Positions 10,455 to 21,384 of a DNA stretch of 64,000 bases are shown here, piece by piece. The notes below the pieces were generated by a model. That model saw nothing but the letters and a program-made list of their open reading frames with translations, did no database searches and was not told the origin of the DNA. Numbering within the stretch: the stretch's first letter is position 1; each line of letters opens with the position of its first letter. Origin of the DNA: Aminobacter sp. AP02 (lineage in GTDB: Bacteria; Pseudomonadota; Alphaproteobacteria; Rhizobiales; Rhizobiaceae); contig NZ_QGGX01000011.1 in NCBI RefSeq assembly GCF_003148805.1, positions 62,001 to 126,000 of the forward strand, written 5' to 3'. A program made the position numbers and the translations under genes.

Positions 10455-11261
10455 ATGAAAATCGCGCTTGTTTCCACGATCTGTGCCGGCTCGGCCTTGC
10501 TTGCCGCAGCCCCCGCTCACGCTGCATCGTCGGCGTGGTTCGACGCCGACGGCGGGCGTTTCCGGCTAGTCACCACCGGTCAGCCCGACGCAACGGGCAA
10601 GCTCCAGGGCGTGCTCGACATCGAGCTCAAGCGCGGCTGGAAAACCTATTGGCGCGACCCCGGCAATTCCGGCGTGCCGCCGCAGATAGACATTAGCGCG
10701 AGCCGCAATGTCTCGGCGGCCGAGTTCTCCTATCCTGCCCCGCAGCGGCATGACGACGGCTACTCCAAATGGGCCGGCTACGATTATTCGGTGCGCCTTC
10801 CGGTGAGCTTCACCGTTCCCGCCCCTGGCGAGCCGACGACGATCGCCGCCGACGTCTTCCTCGGCGTCTGCGAGACGATCTGCGTGCCGGTGCAAGCGCG
10901 CCTTGAGCTCGATCCGACAGCAGATCCAGACAACGCCGACGACGCCACGCTGGTGAAGGCCGCGCTTGCGGCCCTGCCCGGGGCCGCGAAGCCCGATTTC
11001 GGGGTAACGGTGAAGTCCAGCGAGGGCGAGCACATTTCGCTCCTGGCGGCCTCCGCGGGCGCGCCAGAGGCCGTCGACATCTTTGTCGCTGGAACCGACG
11101 GCTATCAGTTCGGCACACCTGAGCGGCATGTGGAGGCGGGAAAGCCGGTCTTCACCATCAAGGTGCTGGAACGTCCGGCAACGAAGCCCTCCGGCGAGGG
11201 CATTCCTTACACGCTGACAGGAGCGGCAGGGGCCGTCCAAGGTTTCTTGCCCTACCCCTGA
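10455..11261 (+). CDS. Periplasmic DsbD N-terminal-domain-like protein
   Basis: 268-residue exported protein. MKIALVSTICAGSALLAAAPAHA is a clear signal peptide with cleavage after residue 23; the ATG at 10455 is preferred over an upstream one at 10404, which would hide it. The body resembles the soluble N-terminal domain of DsbD/ScsB thiol-disulfide interchange proteins, with GWKTYWRDPGNSGVPP and a C-x3-C pair in GVCETICVPVQ that would be the redox pair. No membrane segments or C-terminal thioredoxin domain follow, so it is only the periplasmic module. It probably passes electrons in the periplasm; the partner is not evident nearby. A peroxiredoxin gene follows 128 bases later. Confidence 0.82.
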   Translation: MKIALVSTICAGSALLAAAPAHAASSAWFDADGGRFRLVTTGQPDATGKLQGVLDIELKRGWKTYWRDPGNSGVPPQIDISASRNVSAAEFSYPAPQRHDDGYSKWAGYDYSVRLPVSFTVPAPGEPTTIAADVFLGVCETICVPVQARLELDPTADPDNADDATLVKAALAALPGAAKPDFGVTVKSSEGEHISLLAASAGAPEAVDIFVAGTDGYQFGTPERHVEAGKPVFTIKVLERPATKPSGEGIPYTLTGAAGAVQGFLPYP

Positions 11262-11389
11262 ACATCGCGCGCTCAACTTCCTACATCTGGCGAGCTATTG
11301 GACCAGCCATTGGCTATGACCGGCATCTGCGCTAGTTGGGATGCGCGCTCATCCTGGAACTTTCAATCACCACGCATGCGAGGAAATTC

Positions 11390-11875
11390 ATGACCATTTC
11401 GATTGGCGACAAGCTGCCTGAGGCCACGTTCAAGACGATGACGACCGATGGTGCCAAGAGCCTCACTACCGACGAGATCTTCGCTGGAAAGAAGGTCGTG
11501 CTGTTCGCCGTTCCCGGAGCTTTCACGCCGACCTGCAGCAACAACCACCTGCCCGGCTATGTCGAAAACCATGACGCCATCATCGCGCGCGGCGTCGACA
11601 CCATCGCGGTCGTTTCGGTCAACGACGTCCACGTCATGGGCGCCTGGGCGCGCTTCAGCGGCGGCGAAGGTAAGGTCCTGTTCCTCGCCGACGGTAGCGG
11701 CGACTTCGCACGCGCGACCGGCCTCGACATCGACCTGTCGGCAGCCGGCATGGGCCTGCGTTCGAAGCGTTTCTCGATGGTTGTCGAAGACGGCAAGGTC
11801 ACCCAGCTAAACGTCGAGGGCTCGCCTGGCCAGGCCATCGATTCCGGCGCCGCCAAGATCCTCGAGCAGATCTAA
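11390..11875 (+). CDS. Peroxiredoxin, Prx5 type
   Basis: 161-residue thiol peroxidase that reduces hydrogen peroxide and alkyl hydroperoxides. The peroxidatic cysteine is C49 in VPGAFTPTCS, with the Prx5 continuation NNHLPGYVEN. It is the only cysteine in the protein, so this is a 1-Cys form that must be recycled by glutathione/glutaredoxin or another thiol. GDKLPEATFKTM opens the fold and FSMVVEDGKV the C-terminal part. The start at ATG 11390 follows AGGAAattc; an earlier in-frame ATG at 11336 adds a poor 18-residue leader. It converges on rnhA. Confidence 0.95.
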   Translation: MTISIGDKLPEATFKTMTTDGAKSLTTDEIFAGKKVVLFAVPGAFTPTCSNNHLPGYVENHDAIIARGVDTIAVVSVNDVHVMGAWARFSGGEGKVLFLADGSGDFARATGLDIDLSAAGMGLRSKRFSMVVEDGKVTQLNVEGSPGQAIDSGAAKILEQI

Positions 11876-11885
11876 GCGTATCTTC

Positions 11886-11912
11886 GCGCGCCGTCAGCCC
11901 TTGGCGGCGCGC
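11886..11912. terminator. Hairpin between convergent peroxiredoxin and rnhA genes
   Basis: Arms GCGCGCCG (11886-11893) and CGGCGCGC (11905-11912) form an 8-bp GC-rich stem with a 12-base loop, spanning the rnhA stop codon. There is no T run on either strand, so it may only assist termination or be chance in GC-rich sequence. Confidence 0.35.
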
Positions 11913-12373
11913 AGTCCGGAAGTCCCGCCACGTCCGGACTTGAAGGGCGCCATGCCCTCGCGCGCCAGTTCGTCGGCACGTTCGTTTTCGGCGTGGCCGG
12001 CATGGCCCTTGACCCAGTGCCACGTCACCTTGTGACGCTTGTTGGCTTCATCCAGCGCCTGCCACAGCTCGCCGTTCTTCACCGGCTTCTTGTCGGCCGT
12101 CTTCCAGCCATTCTTCTTCCAGCCGTGGATCCATTTCGAGATCCCGTCCATGACGTATTTGCTGTCGGTGTGAAGGTCGACGGTACAGGGCTCCTTCAGC
12201 GCATTCAGCGCGGAGATCGCCGCGAGCAGTTCCATGCGGTTATTTGTGGTCTCGGCCTCGCCGCCCGACAGTTCCTTGGTTTTACCGTTGTAGCGCAGGA
12301 TCGCACCCCAGCCGCCAGGGCCCGGATTGCCCGAGCAGGCTCCGTCGGTGAAAATCTCGATATGTTTTGTCAT
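11894..12373 (-). CDS. rnhA: Ribonuclease HI
   Basis: 159-residue endonuclease that cuts the RNA strand of RNA-DNA hybrids. The active site matches E. coli numbering exactly: D10 ([19 protein letters not shown]), E48 (NNRMELL), D70 (LHTDSKYV), H124 (VKGHAGH) and D134 (ERADELA). The start is ATG 12373, which overlaps the thrB stop as ATGA, so translation is probably coupled. It is the last gene of the ispH-thrB-rnhA run, a linkage that is common in alphaproteobacteria. A Lys/Arg/Gly-rich tail follows the catalytic domain. Confidence 0.97.
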   Translation of the reverse strand: MTKHIEIFTDGACSGNPGPGGWGAILRYNGKTKELSGGEAETTNNRMELLAAISALNALKEPCTVDLHTDSKYVMDGISKWIHGWKKNGWKTADKKPVKNGELWQALDEANKRHKVTWHWVKGHAGHAENERADELAREGMAPFKSGRGGTSGLRAAKG

Positions 12374-13332
12374 TTCAGACCGTATTCCTGGGCGGACTTG
12401 ATCGTCCGATGGAAGCGCATGCGCCGGATGTATTCCGACGGGTCGCGCTTCATGACCAGCCCGCCATCCGGCACCGTCAGCCAGTCGTAGAGCCGCGTCA
12501 GCATGAAGCGCAGTGCCGACCCCCGTGCCAATATGGGCAATGCCGCCTTCTCCTCCTCGCTGAGCGGGCGCACACTCTGGTAGCCGTCCAGCAGTGCCGT
12601 GCCCTTGGTCAGGTTGAAGGAGAAATCCTTCTCGAAGCACCACGCATTGAGGCAGGTGGCCAGATCGTAGGCGTAAAGGTCGTTGCAGGCGAAATAGAAA
12701 TCGATCAGGCCGGACAGCCTGTCGCCGAGAAAAAAGACGTTGTCGGGAAACAGGTCGGCGTGGATGACACCCGATGGCAGATCCTTCGGCCAGTACCTTT
12801 CGAACTCGGCGAAGTCGGCATCGACTTCCCGGGCAAGCCCCGGCTCGACTTCGTCGGCGCGCGGGTGCGCTGCGTCCCAAAGCTTGCGCCAGCCGTCAAT
12901 GGCGAGTGAATTCGGCCTGGTCATCGCGAAATCCTGGCCGGCTATATGCAGTTCGGCCAATGCCTTTCCGACCTCGCGGCAATGCACGGCCTTGGGCCGA
13001 CGCAACCACATGCCTTCGAGGAAGGTGATGATCACCGCCGGACGGCCGGCCAACTCGCGTATGACATTGCCGTCCTTGCCGTCGACCGGCAGCGGACAGG
13101 AAATGCCCTTGTGGGCAAGGTGCTGCATCAGGCCGAGGAAGAACGGCAGGTCGGACCTTTCGACCCGCTTTTCGTACAGCGTCAGAATGTACGACCCGGC
13201 CGTCGTATGCAGCAGGAAATTGGTGTTTTCAGTGCCTTCGGCGATGCCCTTGTAAGACAGCAGCTCGCCGACCGGATAATTGCGCAGGAACGCTTCGAGT
13301 TCGCTCTCGCCGACGTCGGTGTAGACAGCCAT
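12370..13332 (-). CDS. thrB: Homoserine kinase, ThrB of the aminoglycoside-phosphotransferase fold
   Basis: 320-residue kinase that phosphorylates homoserine for threonine synthase. This is the alphaproteobacterial/pseudomonad form with the APH/choline-kinase fold, not the GHMP kinase of E. coli. The Brenner-type catalytic loop is [13 protein letters not shown] and the metal-binding Asp lies in [30 protein letters not shown] is the typical N-terminus. Its ATG at 13332 shares one base with the ispH stop (TGATG), and its stop overlaps the rnhA start by four bases, so the three are probably translated in coupled fashion. Confidence 0.96.
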   Translation of the reverse strand: MAVYTDVGESELEAFLRNYPVGELLSYKGIAEGTENTNFLLHTTAGSYILTLYEKRVERSDLPFFLGLMQHLAHKGISCPLPVDGKDGNVIRELAGRPAVIITFLEGMWLRRPKAVHCREVGKALAELHIAGQDFAMTRPNSLAIDGWRKLWDAAHPRADEVEPGLAREVDADFAEFERYWPKDLPSGVIHADLFPDNVFFLGDRLSGLIDFYFACNDLYAYDLATCLNAWCFEKDFSFNLTKGTALLDGYQSVRPLSEEEKAALPILARGSALRFMLTRLYDWLTVPDGGLVMKRDPSEYIRRMRFHRTIKSAQEYGLK

Positions 13333-14342
13333 CACGCGATTCCGTTGACGAAGGCCATGTCGGCTGGCGTCAGCTCGACGTCGCGCAATACCCGCATCAC
13401 CGGAAAGTCCTCCGTCTCGGTCGCCGTGATGGCGAGTTCCACGTTCACTTCGAAGCGTTCGCGGAAAGCGTTGATGATCTCGTCGACGATGATTTCGGGT
13501 GCCGAAGCACCCGCCGACAGTCCCAACGTAGCGATGCCGCCAATGTCGTTCCACGGAATCTCCGACGCGCGCTGGACCAGCAGCGACATCTTGGCCCCTG
13601 CCCGTTCGGCGACTTCGACGAGGCGGCGCGAATTGGAGGAATTGGGCGCGCCAACAACGAGATAGAGATCGGCGCCCGGCGCCGTCTCCTTCACCGCGTC
13701 CTGGCGGTTGGTGGTGGCGTAGCAGATCGATTCGGCAGCCGGCGCCTGCATCGCGGGGAACTTCGCCTGCAGCGCCTTCAGGATGCCGGCGGTATCTTCC
13801 ACCGACAGCGTGGTCTGGGTGACGAACCCCAGCGCCTCCGGATCGGCCGGCGTAAAATTCTTCACGTCCGCCTCGGTCTCGATCAGCGTCACCGCGCCGT
13901 CGTCGAGCTGCCCCATGGTGCCGATCACCTCAGGGTGGCCGGCGTGGCCGATCAACAGCACATGGCGGCCCTTGCGCTGATGGCGCATCGCCTGCTTGTG
14001 CACCTTGGAGACGAGCGGGCAGGTTGCGTCGAGATAAAACAGATTGCGCGCCACGGCATCCGCAGGCACCGACTTCGGCACGCCATGGGCGGAAAACACC
14101 ACCGGAGCGTCCTGGTGTTCGACCGGGATTTCGCTCAGTTCCTCGATGAACACCGCGCCGAGATTTTGCAGGCCTTCCACGACATAGCGGTTGTGCACGA
14201 TCTCATGGCGGACATAGACCGGCGCGCCGTATTTCTTGAGAGCCAGGACGACGATCTGGATCGCGCGGTCGACACCTGCGCAGAAGCCGCGCGGCTGGCA
14301 AAGCCTGATTGTCAGGGGCGGTTTTGTAGGTGTCTGGGGCAT
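13332..14342 (-). CDS. ispH: 4-hydroxy-3-methylbut-2-enyl diphosphate reductase
   Basis: 336-residue iron-sulfur enzyme, last step of the MEP pathway, making IPP and DMAPP. The three cluster cysteines are C21 ([14 protein letters not shown]), C108 ([11 protein letters not shown]) and C207 ([10 protein letters not shown]). Other family marks are HEIVHN and FSAHGVP for substrate binding, and the TTNRQ and SSNSRRL motifs. Start at ATG 14342. It follows the SURF1 gene on the same strand with a 68-base gap and overlaps thrB by one base. dxs, ispE and a polyprenyl synthase of the same pathway also lie in this window. Confidence 0.98.
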   Translation of the reverse strand: MPQTPTKPPLTIRLCQPRGFCAGVDRAIQIVVLALKKYGAPVYVRHEIVHNRYVVEGLQNLGAVFIEELSEIPVEHQDAPVVFSAHGVPKSVPADAVARNLFYLDATCPLVSKVHKQAMRHQRKGRHVLLIGHAGHPEVIGTMGQLDDGAVTLIETEADVKNFTPADPEALGFVTQTTLSVEDTAGILKALQAKFPAMQAPAAESICYATTNRQDAVKETAPGADLYLVVGAPNSSNSRRLVEVAERAGAKMSLLVQRASEIPWNDIGGIATLGLSAGASAPEIIVDEIINAFRERFEVNVELAITATETEDFPVMRVLRDVELTPADMAFVNGIA

Positions 14343-14410
14343 TTAATCCGGTTCTTCATTCAGTGCCGAAATGAGCTGCGCGCACCCTTGCTGTCAAGGG
14401 AGGCTCATCC

Positions 14411-15166
14411 TCATTTGCCGTCGGGCCGGCGCAGAAGCCAAAAGCCCATGACGCCCAAAAGTGCGGCCGCCAGCCCATACCATGTGACCGCATATTGCAG
14501 GTGGTTGTTGGGCATATCGACCATGGTGACGCCGCCGACTGGCAGGCCACCCGGATTGGGCGTCTTGTCGGCATCGACGAAGAACGGCACCACGACCGCA
14601 TCCGACGGCAAACCGGCGGTCGAAGCCATCGCGTCACGGTCCTTCCAATAGAAGATGTTTTTGGCCGGATCGTTGTCAGGAACCAGCGAGCCGGGCTTGC
14701 CGTCAAGCGGATTGCGCGCAAGGCCGACAATGTCGACGGTGCCCGTCACCTGGCCCACCGGTCGCTTTGCGGCATTCTTGAAATCGTAGGGAACGAAACC
14801 GCGGTTCACGAGGACGAAGCGGCCGTCCTCCAGCTTGAGCGGCGTGTAGACGTAAAAGCCCGACTGGCCTTCCCAGGTGGCGAAGAAGTGCCGCTCGCCC
14901 TCATGCACGAAGGTTCCGCTTACCGTCACCGGCCAGTAATCAACATCGCCGGAGCCCCTGAACTTCACTTCCATCTCAGACAATGGCAACGGCTGGGATT
15001 GCGTGCGCTGCGCGATCTGGGCGATCAATTCCTCTTTCCAGAAGAGGCGCTGGACCTGCCAGCTGCCAAGTGCGATCAGCAGCGCGAACGCAATCGTGCC
15101 GAGCACCAGCATGAGCATGAGCCCGGAGCGTCGCACCGGGACGGACATCGTTTTTTGATCGCTCAT
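14411..15166 (-). CDS. SURF1 family cytochrome oxidase assembly protein
   Basis: 251-residue inner-membrane protein that helps insert heme a into cytochrome oxidase subunit I. It has one membrane segment near the N-terminus (LMLMLVLGTIAFALLIALG, residues 14-32) and one near the C-terminus (TWYGLAAALLGVMGFWLL), with the periplasmic domain between them. Typical SURF1 stretches are LGSWQVQRLFWKEELI, FVLVNRGFVP and NNHLQYAVTWYGLA. I start it at ATG 15166, which overlaps the DUF983 stop as ATGA; further upstream the same frame runs through DUF983 and is not coding. Last member of the oxidase biogenesis run. Confidence 0.94.
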   Translation of the reverse strand: MSDQKTMSVPVRRSGLMLMLVLGTIAFALLIALGSWQVQRLFWKEELIAQIAQRTQSQPLPLSEMEVKFRGSGDVDYWPVTVSGTFVHEGERHFFATWEGQSGFYVYTPLKLEDGRFVLVNRGFVPYDFKNAAKRPVGQVTGTVDIVGLARNPLDGKPGSLVPDNDPAKNIFYWKDRDAMASTAGLPSDAVVVPFFVDADKTPNPGGLPVGGVTMVDMPNNHLQYAVTWYGLAAALLGVMGFWLLRRPDGK

Positions 15167-15549
15167 TCGCCCTTGTCCAAACGCCCTTCGGCAGCCTTGT
15201 TGCGGTACTGCAGCGTGATCAGCACGCCCTTGATCAGACGAAGCGATCCAAGGCCAAGCACCAAGGTCAGTGGTATCCATAACAGCAGGTGCAACCACAG
15301 CGGCGGCGCCAGCGTCACTTCCATCCACAATGCCAGACCGACGACGACGAAGCCGATGATCAGGATGACGAACACGGCCGGCCCATCGCCAGCGTCGGCG
15401 AAGGAATAGTCGAGCCGGCAAACACCGCATTCCTTGCCGACCGTCAGAAAACTCGAGAACAGCTTGCCCTCGCCGCAGCGCGGGCAGCGCCCCTTGAGCC
15501 CGGCCGAGATCGGTTCGACGGGAGGCCAGATAGCCTGATCTTCGCTCAT
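15163..15549 (-). CDS. DUF983 membrane protein
   Basis: 128-residue protein of family DUF983, regularly found beside cytochrome oxidase genes in alphaproteobacteria; its role is not known, though a copper or oxidase-assembly role has been supposed from context. The N-terminal part carries a possible zinc or metal knuckle of two pairs, CPRCGEGKLF and ECGVCRLDY. Two hydrophobic segments follow (VFVILIIGFVVVGLALWM and LHLLLWIPLTLVLGLGSL). It overlaps both neighbours by four bases (ATGA at each end), so it is translated together with the L,D-transpeptidase and SURF1. Confidence 0.93.
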   Translation of the reverse strand: MSEDQAIWPPVEPISAGLKGRCPRCGEGKLFSSFLTVGKECGVCRLDYSFADAGDGPAVFVILIIGFVVVGLALWMEVTLAPPLWLHLLLWIPLTLVLGLGSLRLIKGVLITLQYRNKAAEGRLDKGE

Positions 15550-16037
15550 GGATTTATCTCAATGGGAGTGCCGTCTTCGACCATGTGCCAGATTTCCGCC
15601 ATTTCCTCGTCGGTAACGGCGATACAGCCATTCGTCCAGTCGAACATCTGCACCAGCCAGGACCACCATCCATATCCATTGGGCTGGCCGTGGATCATAA
15701 TCATTCCACCGGGATCGACACCTGCTCTCTTTGCCGCAGCCTGGTCATCGGCATTGGGGTAGGAGATGTGGATCGACTTGCTGAACGCGCTGCCGGGATT
15801 ACGCCAGTCGAGAACGTAGCGACCTTCCGGCGTGCGCTCATCGCCCTGCTGACGCTTGTGACCGATCGGGTTGGCCCCGAGTGCGACAGCATAGCTGCGA
15901 ACCACCCTGTCGCCCGACACCAATTCCAGCCGACGCTCGGCCTTGGCCACACGCACGAGGTCGACAACGTCGGCACGCGCAGACAAGGTTGTGGCGACGA
16001 GAGCAATCAAAGCCAAGGCGAAGCGGCTGGCCATCAT
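15546..16037 (-). CDS. L,D-transpeptidase family protein
   Basis: 163-residue exported enzyme of the YkuD/ErfK class, which builds 3-3 peptidoglycan cross-links or links proteins to the wall. A signal peptide (MMASRFALALIALVATTLSA) is followed directly by the catalytic domain. The active-site pattern is intact: the histidine in GMIMIHGQPNG and the cysteine nucleophile in DWTNGCIAVTDEEM. It starts at ATG 16037 (a second ATG follows at once) and overlaps DUF983 by four bases. It lies between ctaE and DUF983, inside the cytochrome oxidase cluster, where I would not have expected a wall enzyme. Confidence 0.92.
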   Translation of the reverse strand: MMASRFALALIALVATTLSARADVVDLVRVAKAERRLELVSGDRVVRSYAVALGANPIGHKRQQGDERTPEGRYVLDWRNPGSAFSKSIHISYPNADDQAAAKRAGVDPGGMIMIHGQPNGYGWWSWLVQMFDWTNGCIAVTDEEMAEIWHMVEDGTPIEINP

Positions 16038-16120
16038 GGGATGTGGTTGCCGCAAGAAAACGTCCAAAAAGAGAAGGCGGCCGCGTTGCCGCGACCGCCT
16101 TGCATCAAAATCCGGACCTG

Positions 16121-17011
16121 TCAGTGGCCGGCAGCGATGGTGCCGCCTGCCGAACCCCAGACGTAGATCGCGGTGAACAGGAACAGCCAGACGACGTCGA
16201 CGAAGTGCCAGTACCAGGCAGCCGCCTCGAAGCCGAAATGCTGCTTCGGCGTGAAGCCACCGCCCATGGCGCGGAACAGGCAAACCAGCAGGAAGATCGT
16301 GCCGACGATGACGTGGAAGCCATGGAAGCCGGTCGACATGAAGAAGGTCGCGCCGTAGATCGAGTCGCGGAAAGCAAACGGAGCGTGGATGTACTCGTAG
16401 GCCTGAACGAAGGAGAACAGGATACCGAGGCCGACCGTCAGCGCGAGACCATTGACCAGACCCTTGCGGTCATTGTGCAGCAGCGCGTGGTGCGCCCAGG
16501 TCACCGCCGTGCCCGAGAGCAGCAGGATGATGGTGTTGTAGAGCGGAAGGTGGAAAGGATCGAGAACCTCGATGCCCTTCGGAGGCCAGACGCCGCCTGT
16601 GAACTCGGCGCGCGTGACCTGGTGAACCTCGCCGGGGAACAGTGCCGCGTCGAAGAACGCCCAGAACCAGGCAACAAAGAACATCACCTCGGAGGCGATG
16701 AACATGATCATGCCATAGCGCAGGTGCAGCGACACGACACGCGTGTGATGCCCCTCGTTGCCTTCCTTGATCGTGTCCGACCACCAGCCGAACATGGTGT
16801 AGAGCACGATCAACGTGCCGATCAGGAAGATCCAGTAGTTGGCGTTGGCAACGTTGTAGCCGAAGATCGGGAAGACGCTGCCCTTCAGGTGCTGCATCCA
16901 GGCGACGGCGCCGAACGCCATGACGAGCGCGCCCACCGAGCCGAGGAACGGCCATGGGCTAGGATCGATGATGTGATAGTCGTGTTGTGGTTTCGCGTGC
17001 GCGTCTGCCAT
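16121..17011 (-). CDS. ctaE: Cytochrome c oxidase subunit III
   Basis: 296-residue integral membrane subunit of the aa3 oxidase, with seven hydrophobic helices. Family stretches include [18 protein letters not shown] at the N-terminus, [17 protein letters not shown], and [16 protein letters not shown] near residue 225 with [16 protein letters not shown] at the end. I choose ATG 17011 ([14 protein letters not shown]) as the start; upstream in-frame codons run into ctaG. Subunit III binds lipid and keeps the oxidase stable during turnover. It begins one base after the ctaG stop region, so the two are cotranscribed. Confidence 0.97.
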   Translation of the reverse strand: MADAHAKPQHDYHIIDPSPWPFLGSVGALVMAFGAVAWMQHLKGSVFPIFGYNVANANYWIFLIGTLIVLYTMFGWWSDTIKEGNEGHHTRVVSLHLRYGMIMFIASEVMFFVAWFWAFFDAALFPGEVHQVTRAEFTGGVWPPKGIEVLDPFHLPLYNTIILLLSGTAVTWAHHALLHNDRKGLVNGLALTVGLGILFSFVQAYEYIHAPFAFRDSIYGATFFMSTGFHGFHVIVGTIFLLVCLFRAMGGGFTPKQHFGFEAAAWYWHFVDVVWLFLFTAIYVWGSAGGTIAAGH

Positions 17012-17012
17012 A

Positions 17013-17657
17013 TCAGCCCCCGGCTTTTCCGTCGGAATTAACATTTTTCGTTTCGCCGTCAACCTTTGGCGCGGCTGCAACGGGCTTTTCCCCCTCTATC
17101 GGGAAAAAAGTATAAGACAATGTAATCGTCTTGATGTCCTTGAGTTCGGGCACGTTGACGATTTCCGGATCGACATAGAAGACCACCGGCATGTCGAGCG
17201 TTTCGCCTGGCTTCAGCGTCGTGTCGGTGAAGCAGAAGCACTCGACCTTGTTGAAGTAGGCCCCCGCCATCTCTGGCGTGACGTTGAACGTCGCGCGGCC
17301 CTGGGTCGGCGCGTCAAAGACGTTCTTGGCGGTGTAGTGCGCCTGGGTCGTTTCACCGATCTTGATCTGGATGTCACGTGCCACTGGCTGGAAGTCCCAG
17401 GGCAAGCCACCAGACGTATTAGCGTCGAAACGCACGGTGATCGTGCGGTCGAGGATCTTGTCCGAATACTGCTCGACGCGCTGCGTCGTGCCGCCATAGC
17501 CCGTAACCTGGCAGAACATGGCGTAGAGCGGAACCGCCGCATAGGCCATGCCAACCATACCGCCGACGAATGCGATGCACATGCCCGCAACCTTGCGGTT
17601 GGAGTTCTGCTTCTTGGCGTCGATGGCTTGCGTCTCGTTCGTCATGCCATTGCTCAT
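17013..17657 (-). CDS. ctaG: Cytochrome c oxidase assembly protein CtaG (Cox11)
   Basis: 214-residue copper chaperone that delivers CuB to subunit I. One N-terminal membrane helix ([19 protein letters not shown]) anchors a periplasmic domain. The copper-binding pair is in [16 protein letters not shown], and [14 protein letters not shown] follows the membrane helix as in all Cox11 proteins. Start is ATG 17657 ([10 protein letters not shown]) or the ATG 12 bases on; the first overlaps the stop of the small upstream gene as ATGA, which favours it. The Gly/Ala/Lys-rich C-terminal tail is somewhat longer than usual. Confidence 0.96.
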   Translation of the reverse strand: MSNGMTNETQAIDAKKQNSNRKVAGMCIAFVGGMVGMAYAAVPLYAMFCQVTGYGGTTQRVEQYSDKILDRTITVRFDANTSGGLPWDFQPVARDIQIKIGETTQAHYTAKNVFDAPTQGRATFNVTPEMAGAYFNKVECFCFTDTTLKPGETLDMPVVFYVDPEIVNVPELKDIKTITLSYTFFPIEGEKPVAAAPKVDGETKNVNSDGKAGG

Positions 17658-17812
17658 AGCGACCGATCCAGGATAGCCGGACCGAATTTCGCAATCGTGG
17701 CGAGGTAGAAGATGATGACGAGCGCGGCCAGCGCCAGGCCGATGGCGATGTTGCGGCTGCGGCGCGCCTTCTTCTGCTTGTCAGTGAGCGTAACGAGACC
17801 GTTGTCCGACAT
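17654..17812 (-). CDS. Small single-helix protein of the oxidase cluster (CoxF-like)
   Basis: 52-residue protein with a charged N-terminus ([12 protein letters not shown]) and one membrane helix ([19 protein letters not shown]). A protein of this size and make-up sits between ctaB and ctaG in many alphaproteobacteria and is usually left as hypothetical or called CoxF. I start at ATG 17812 (MSDNGLV). The gene lies one base downstream of ctaB and overlaps ctaG by four bases. The position argues for a part in oxidase assembly or as a small subunit; sequence alone does not prove it. Confidence 0.85.
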   Translation of the reverse strand: MSDNGLVTLTDKQKKARRSRNIAIGLALAALVIIFYLATIAKFGPAILDRSL

Positions 17813-17813
17813 A

Positions 17814-18755
17814 TCATGCACCTCCAAGCGCAAAGACACGCTCGATGACACTGTCCGCCAGATATGCGGCGAAGATCACGAACAGGTAAAGCAGCGAATA
17901 ACCAAACAGCGCCTTGGCGGGTTTCATCACGCGGTCGCTATCGGGCATGCGAAGCACCTTCCAGGCGTACCAGACAAAGCCCGCGCCGAGTGCCAGCGAA
18001 ACCACGCCGTAGCCGATGGTGGTGTAGCCAAGCAGCCAAGGCGCGACGCCAACGGGTGCCAGCAACAGCGAGTAGGCGAAGATCTGGCGGCGCGTCGACG
18101 CCTCGCCAGCGACGTTCGGCATCATCGGGATGCCGGCGCGCTCATAGTCCTGAGACTTGAACAGCGCGAGCGCCCAGAAATGCGGCGGCGTCCACAGGAA
18201 TGTGATGAGGAAGAGTACGAAGCTCTCGAAGCTGACGGAGCCGCTCACGGCAGCCCAGCCGATCATCGGCGGCAGCGCACCGGCCGCGCCACCGATGACG
18301 ATGTTCTGCGGCGTCCAGCGCTTGAGCCACATCGTGTAGACAACGGCGTAAAAGAAAATCGTGAAGGCGAGCAGTGCCGCCGACAGCCAGTTGATGAGGA
18401 CGCCCAGCGTCATCACCGAAAGCACCGACAGCACCAGGCCGAAGGTCAGCGCTTCACCGGGACGAACGCGGCCGGACGGCACCGGCCGGTTGACCGTGCG
18501 CGCCATGACGGCGTCGATATCGGCGTCGTACCACATGTTGAGGGCGCCCGAGGCGCCTGCTCCGATCGCGATCGCAAGGATCGCGACGACGGCGAGGAAC
18601 GGGTTGATGGTCTCGGGCGCGGCAACCATGCCGACAAAGGCCGTGAAGACGACCAGCGACATGACACGCGGCTTCAGCAGGGCGAAAAAGTCGCCCGCCG
18701 TAGCTTCCGACATGCGGATGCTCTGGTCTTCAAACCGGTTGTGGACAAGGGCCAT
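17814..18755 (-). CDS. ctaB: Protoheme IX farnesyltransferase (heme O synthase)
   Basis: 313-residue UbiA-family membrane enzyme that adds a farnesyl group to heme b, giving heme O, the precursor of heme A for the oxidase. The first Asp-rich motif is [19 protein letters not shown] (about residues 73-91) and the second loop carries [16 protein letters not shown]. About nine hydrophobic helices are seen, beginning with [19 protein letters not shown] at 18755; the 75-base gap to ctaD upstream holds no other gene. Its farnesyl donor derives from the isoprenoid pathway for which this window encodes dxs, ispE and ispH. Confidence 0.96.
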   Translation of the reverse strand: MALVHNRFEDQSIRMSEATAGDFFALLKPRVMSLVVFTAFVGMVAAPETINPFLAVVAILAIAIGAGASGALNMWYDADIDAVMARTVNRPVPSGRVRPGEALTFGLVLSVLSVMTLGVLINWLSAALLAFTIFFYAVVYTMWLKRWTPQNIVIGGAAGALPPMIGWAAVSGSVSFESFVLFLITFLWTPPHFWALALFKSQDYERAGIPMMPNVAGEASTRRQIFAYSLLLAPVGVAPWLLGYTTIGYGVVSLALGAGFVWYAWKVLRMPDSDRVMKPAKALFGYSLLYLFVIFAAYLADSVIERVFALGGA

Positions 18756-18830
18756 GCGTACTTACGTCCAGTCGTTCCGTTTGGCCGAAACCGCCGGTCA
18801 TGCCGGCGGCTTCGTAGTTCAGTCAGTGCT

Positions 18831-20507
<1,677 letters not shown>

Positions 20508-20517
20508 CTACCGCGGC

Positions 20518-21384
20518 TCAGTTGCCGGCGGCCGCAACCTTGGCCGCACCATCCGTCTCGGCCATCAGCGCCTTGTTGGCACCTGGCAGGTCGGACTTCG
20601 CGGCGGCAAGCCACGTGTTGTACTGCGCGTCGGAGACGACGCGAATTGCGATCGGCATGTAGGCGTGATCCTTGCCGCAAAGCTCGGAGCACTGGCCGTA
20701 GTAGAGGCCTTCCTTGTCAGCCTTGAACCAGATCTCGTTGATACGGCCCGGCACCGCATCCGTCTTCACGCCGAAAGCCGGCATGGCGAAGGCGTGGATG
20801 ACATCGCTGGCGGTGACCAGGACGCGAACCATTGTGCTGACGGGAACGACGACCTCGTTGTCCACGGCAAGAAGGCGCGGATATGCCGCCTTGTCTTCCT
20901 TGCCTGCCGCGGTGCGATCGGCCTCGGCGAGCATCGACGAGTTGAAGGAGAGCGGCTCGGCGTTCTGGTACTCATAGTCCCAGTTCCACTGGTTGGCGGT
21001 CGCCTTGATCGTCAGCTTGGCCTCTTCCGGCGGCGAGTACTGCGCCGTCAGGAGCTGGAAGGACGGGATCGCCAAGAACAGCAGAATCACAACCGGGCCG
21101 ACGGTCCAGATGACCTCGATCAGCGTGTTGTGGCTGGTGCGCGAAGGCACCGGGTTGGCGCTCGCCCGGAACCGCCAGATGCAATATGCCAGCAGCACAA
21201 GCACGAAAAGCGTGATCGGGACGATGAACCACAGCGTGTAGCGCTCGAACCAGGTGATCTGTTCCATGATACCGGTCGCGGCCGGCTGGAAAGTGGTTTG
21301 CCAAGGCGTCGGCTGTGCCGCATAGGCCGCGACGCTGGCAAGGGAAGCAGTCGCCGCGACGGCGCTAGCAAAGATCTTTCTCAT
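20518..21384 (-). CDS. ctaC: Cytochrome c oxidase subunit II
   Basis: 288-residue subunit that takes electrons from cytochrome c through the CuA centre. A signal peptide (MRKIFASAVAATASLASVAAYA) is followed by two membrane helices (YTLWFIVPITLFVLVLLAY and TVGPVVILLFLAIPSFQLL) and a periplasmic cupredoxin domain. CuA ligands lie in DVIHAFAMP and GQCSELCGKDHAYMP, and TANQWNWDYEY is the electron-entry aromatic patch. The ATG at 21384 follows GAGGG; an open frame continues upstream but lacks a signal and is not typical. It is the first gene of the cluster, and its promoter must lie in the gap above 21384. Confidence 0.97.
   Translation of the reverse strand: MRKIFASAVAATASLASVAAYAAQPTPWQTTFQPAATGIMEQITWFERYTLWFIVPITLFVLVLLAYCIWRFRASANPVPSRTSHNTLIEVIWTVGPVVILLFLAIPSFQLLTAQYSPPEEAKLTIKATANQWNWDYEYQNAEPLSFNSSMLAEADRTAAGKEDKAAYPRLLAVDNEVVVPVSTMVRVLVTASDVIHAFAMPAFGVKTDAVPGRINEIWFKADKEGLYYGQCSELCGKDHAYMPIAIRVVSDAQYNTWLAAAKSDLPGANKALMAETDGAAKVAAAGN

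Noticed and set aside
12374-12880. N-terminal extension fusing rnhA to upstream sequence
   Set aside because: The frame stays open through thrB, but RNase HI begins at ATG 12373 with E. coli-like residue numbering, so no fusion is needed.
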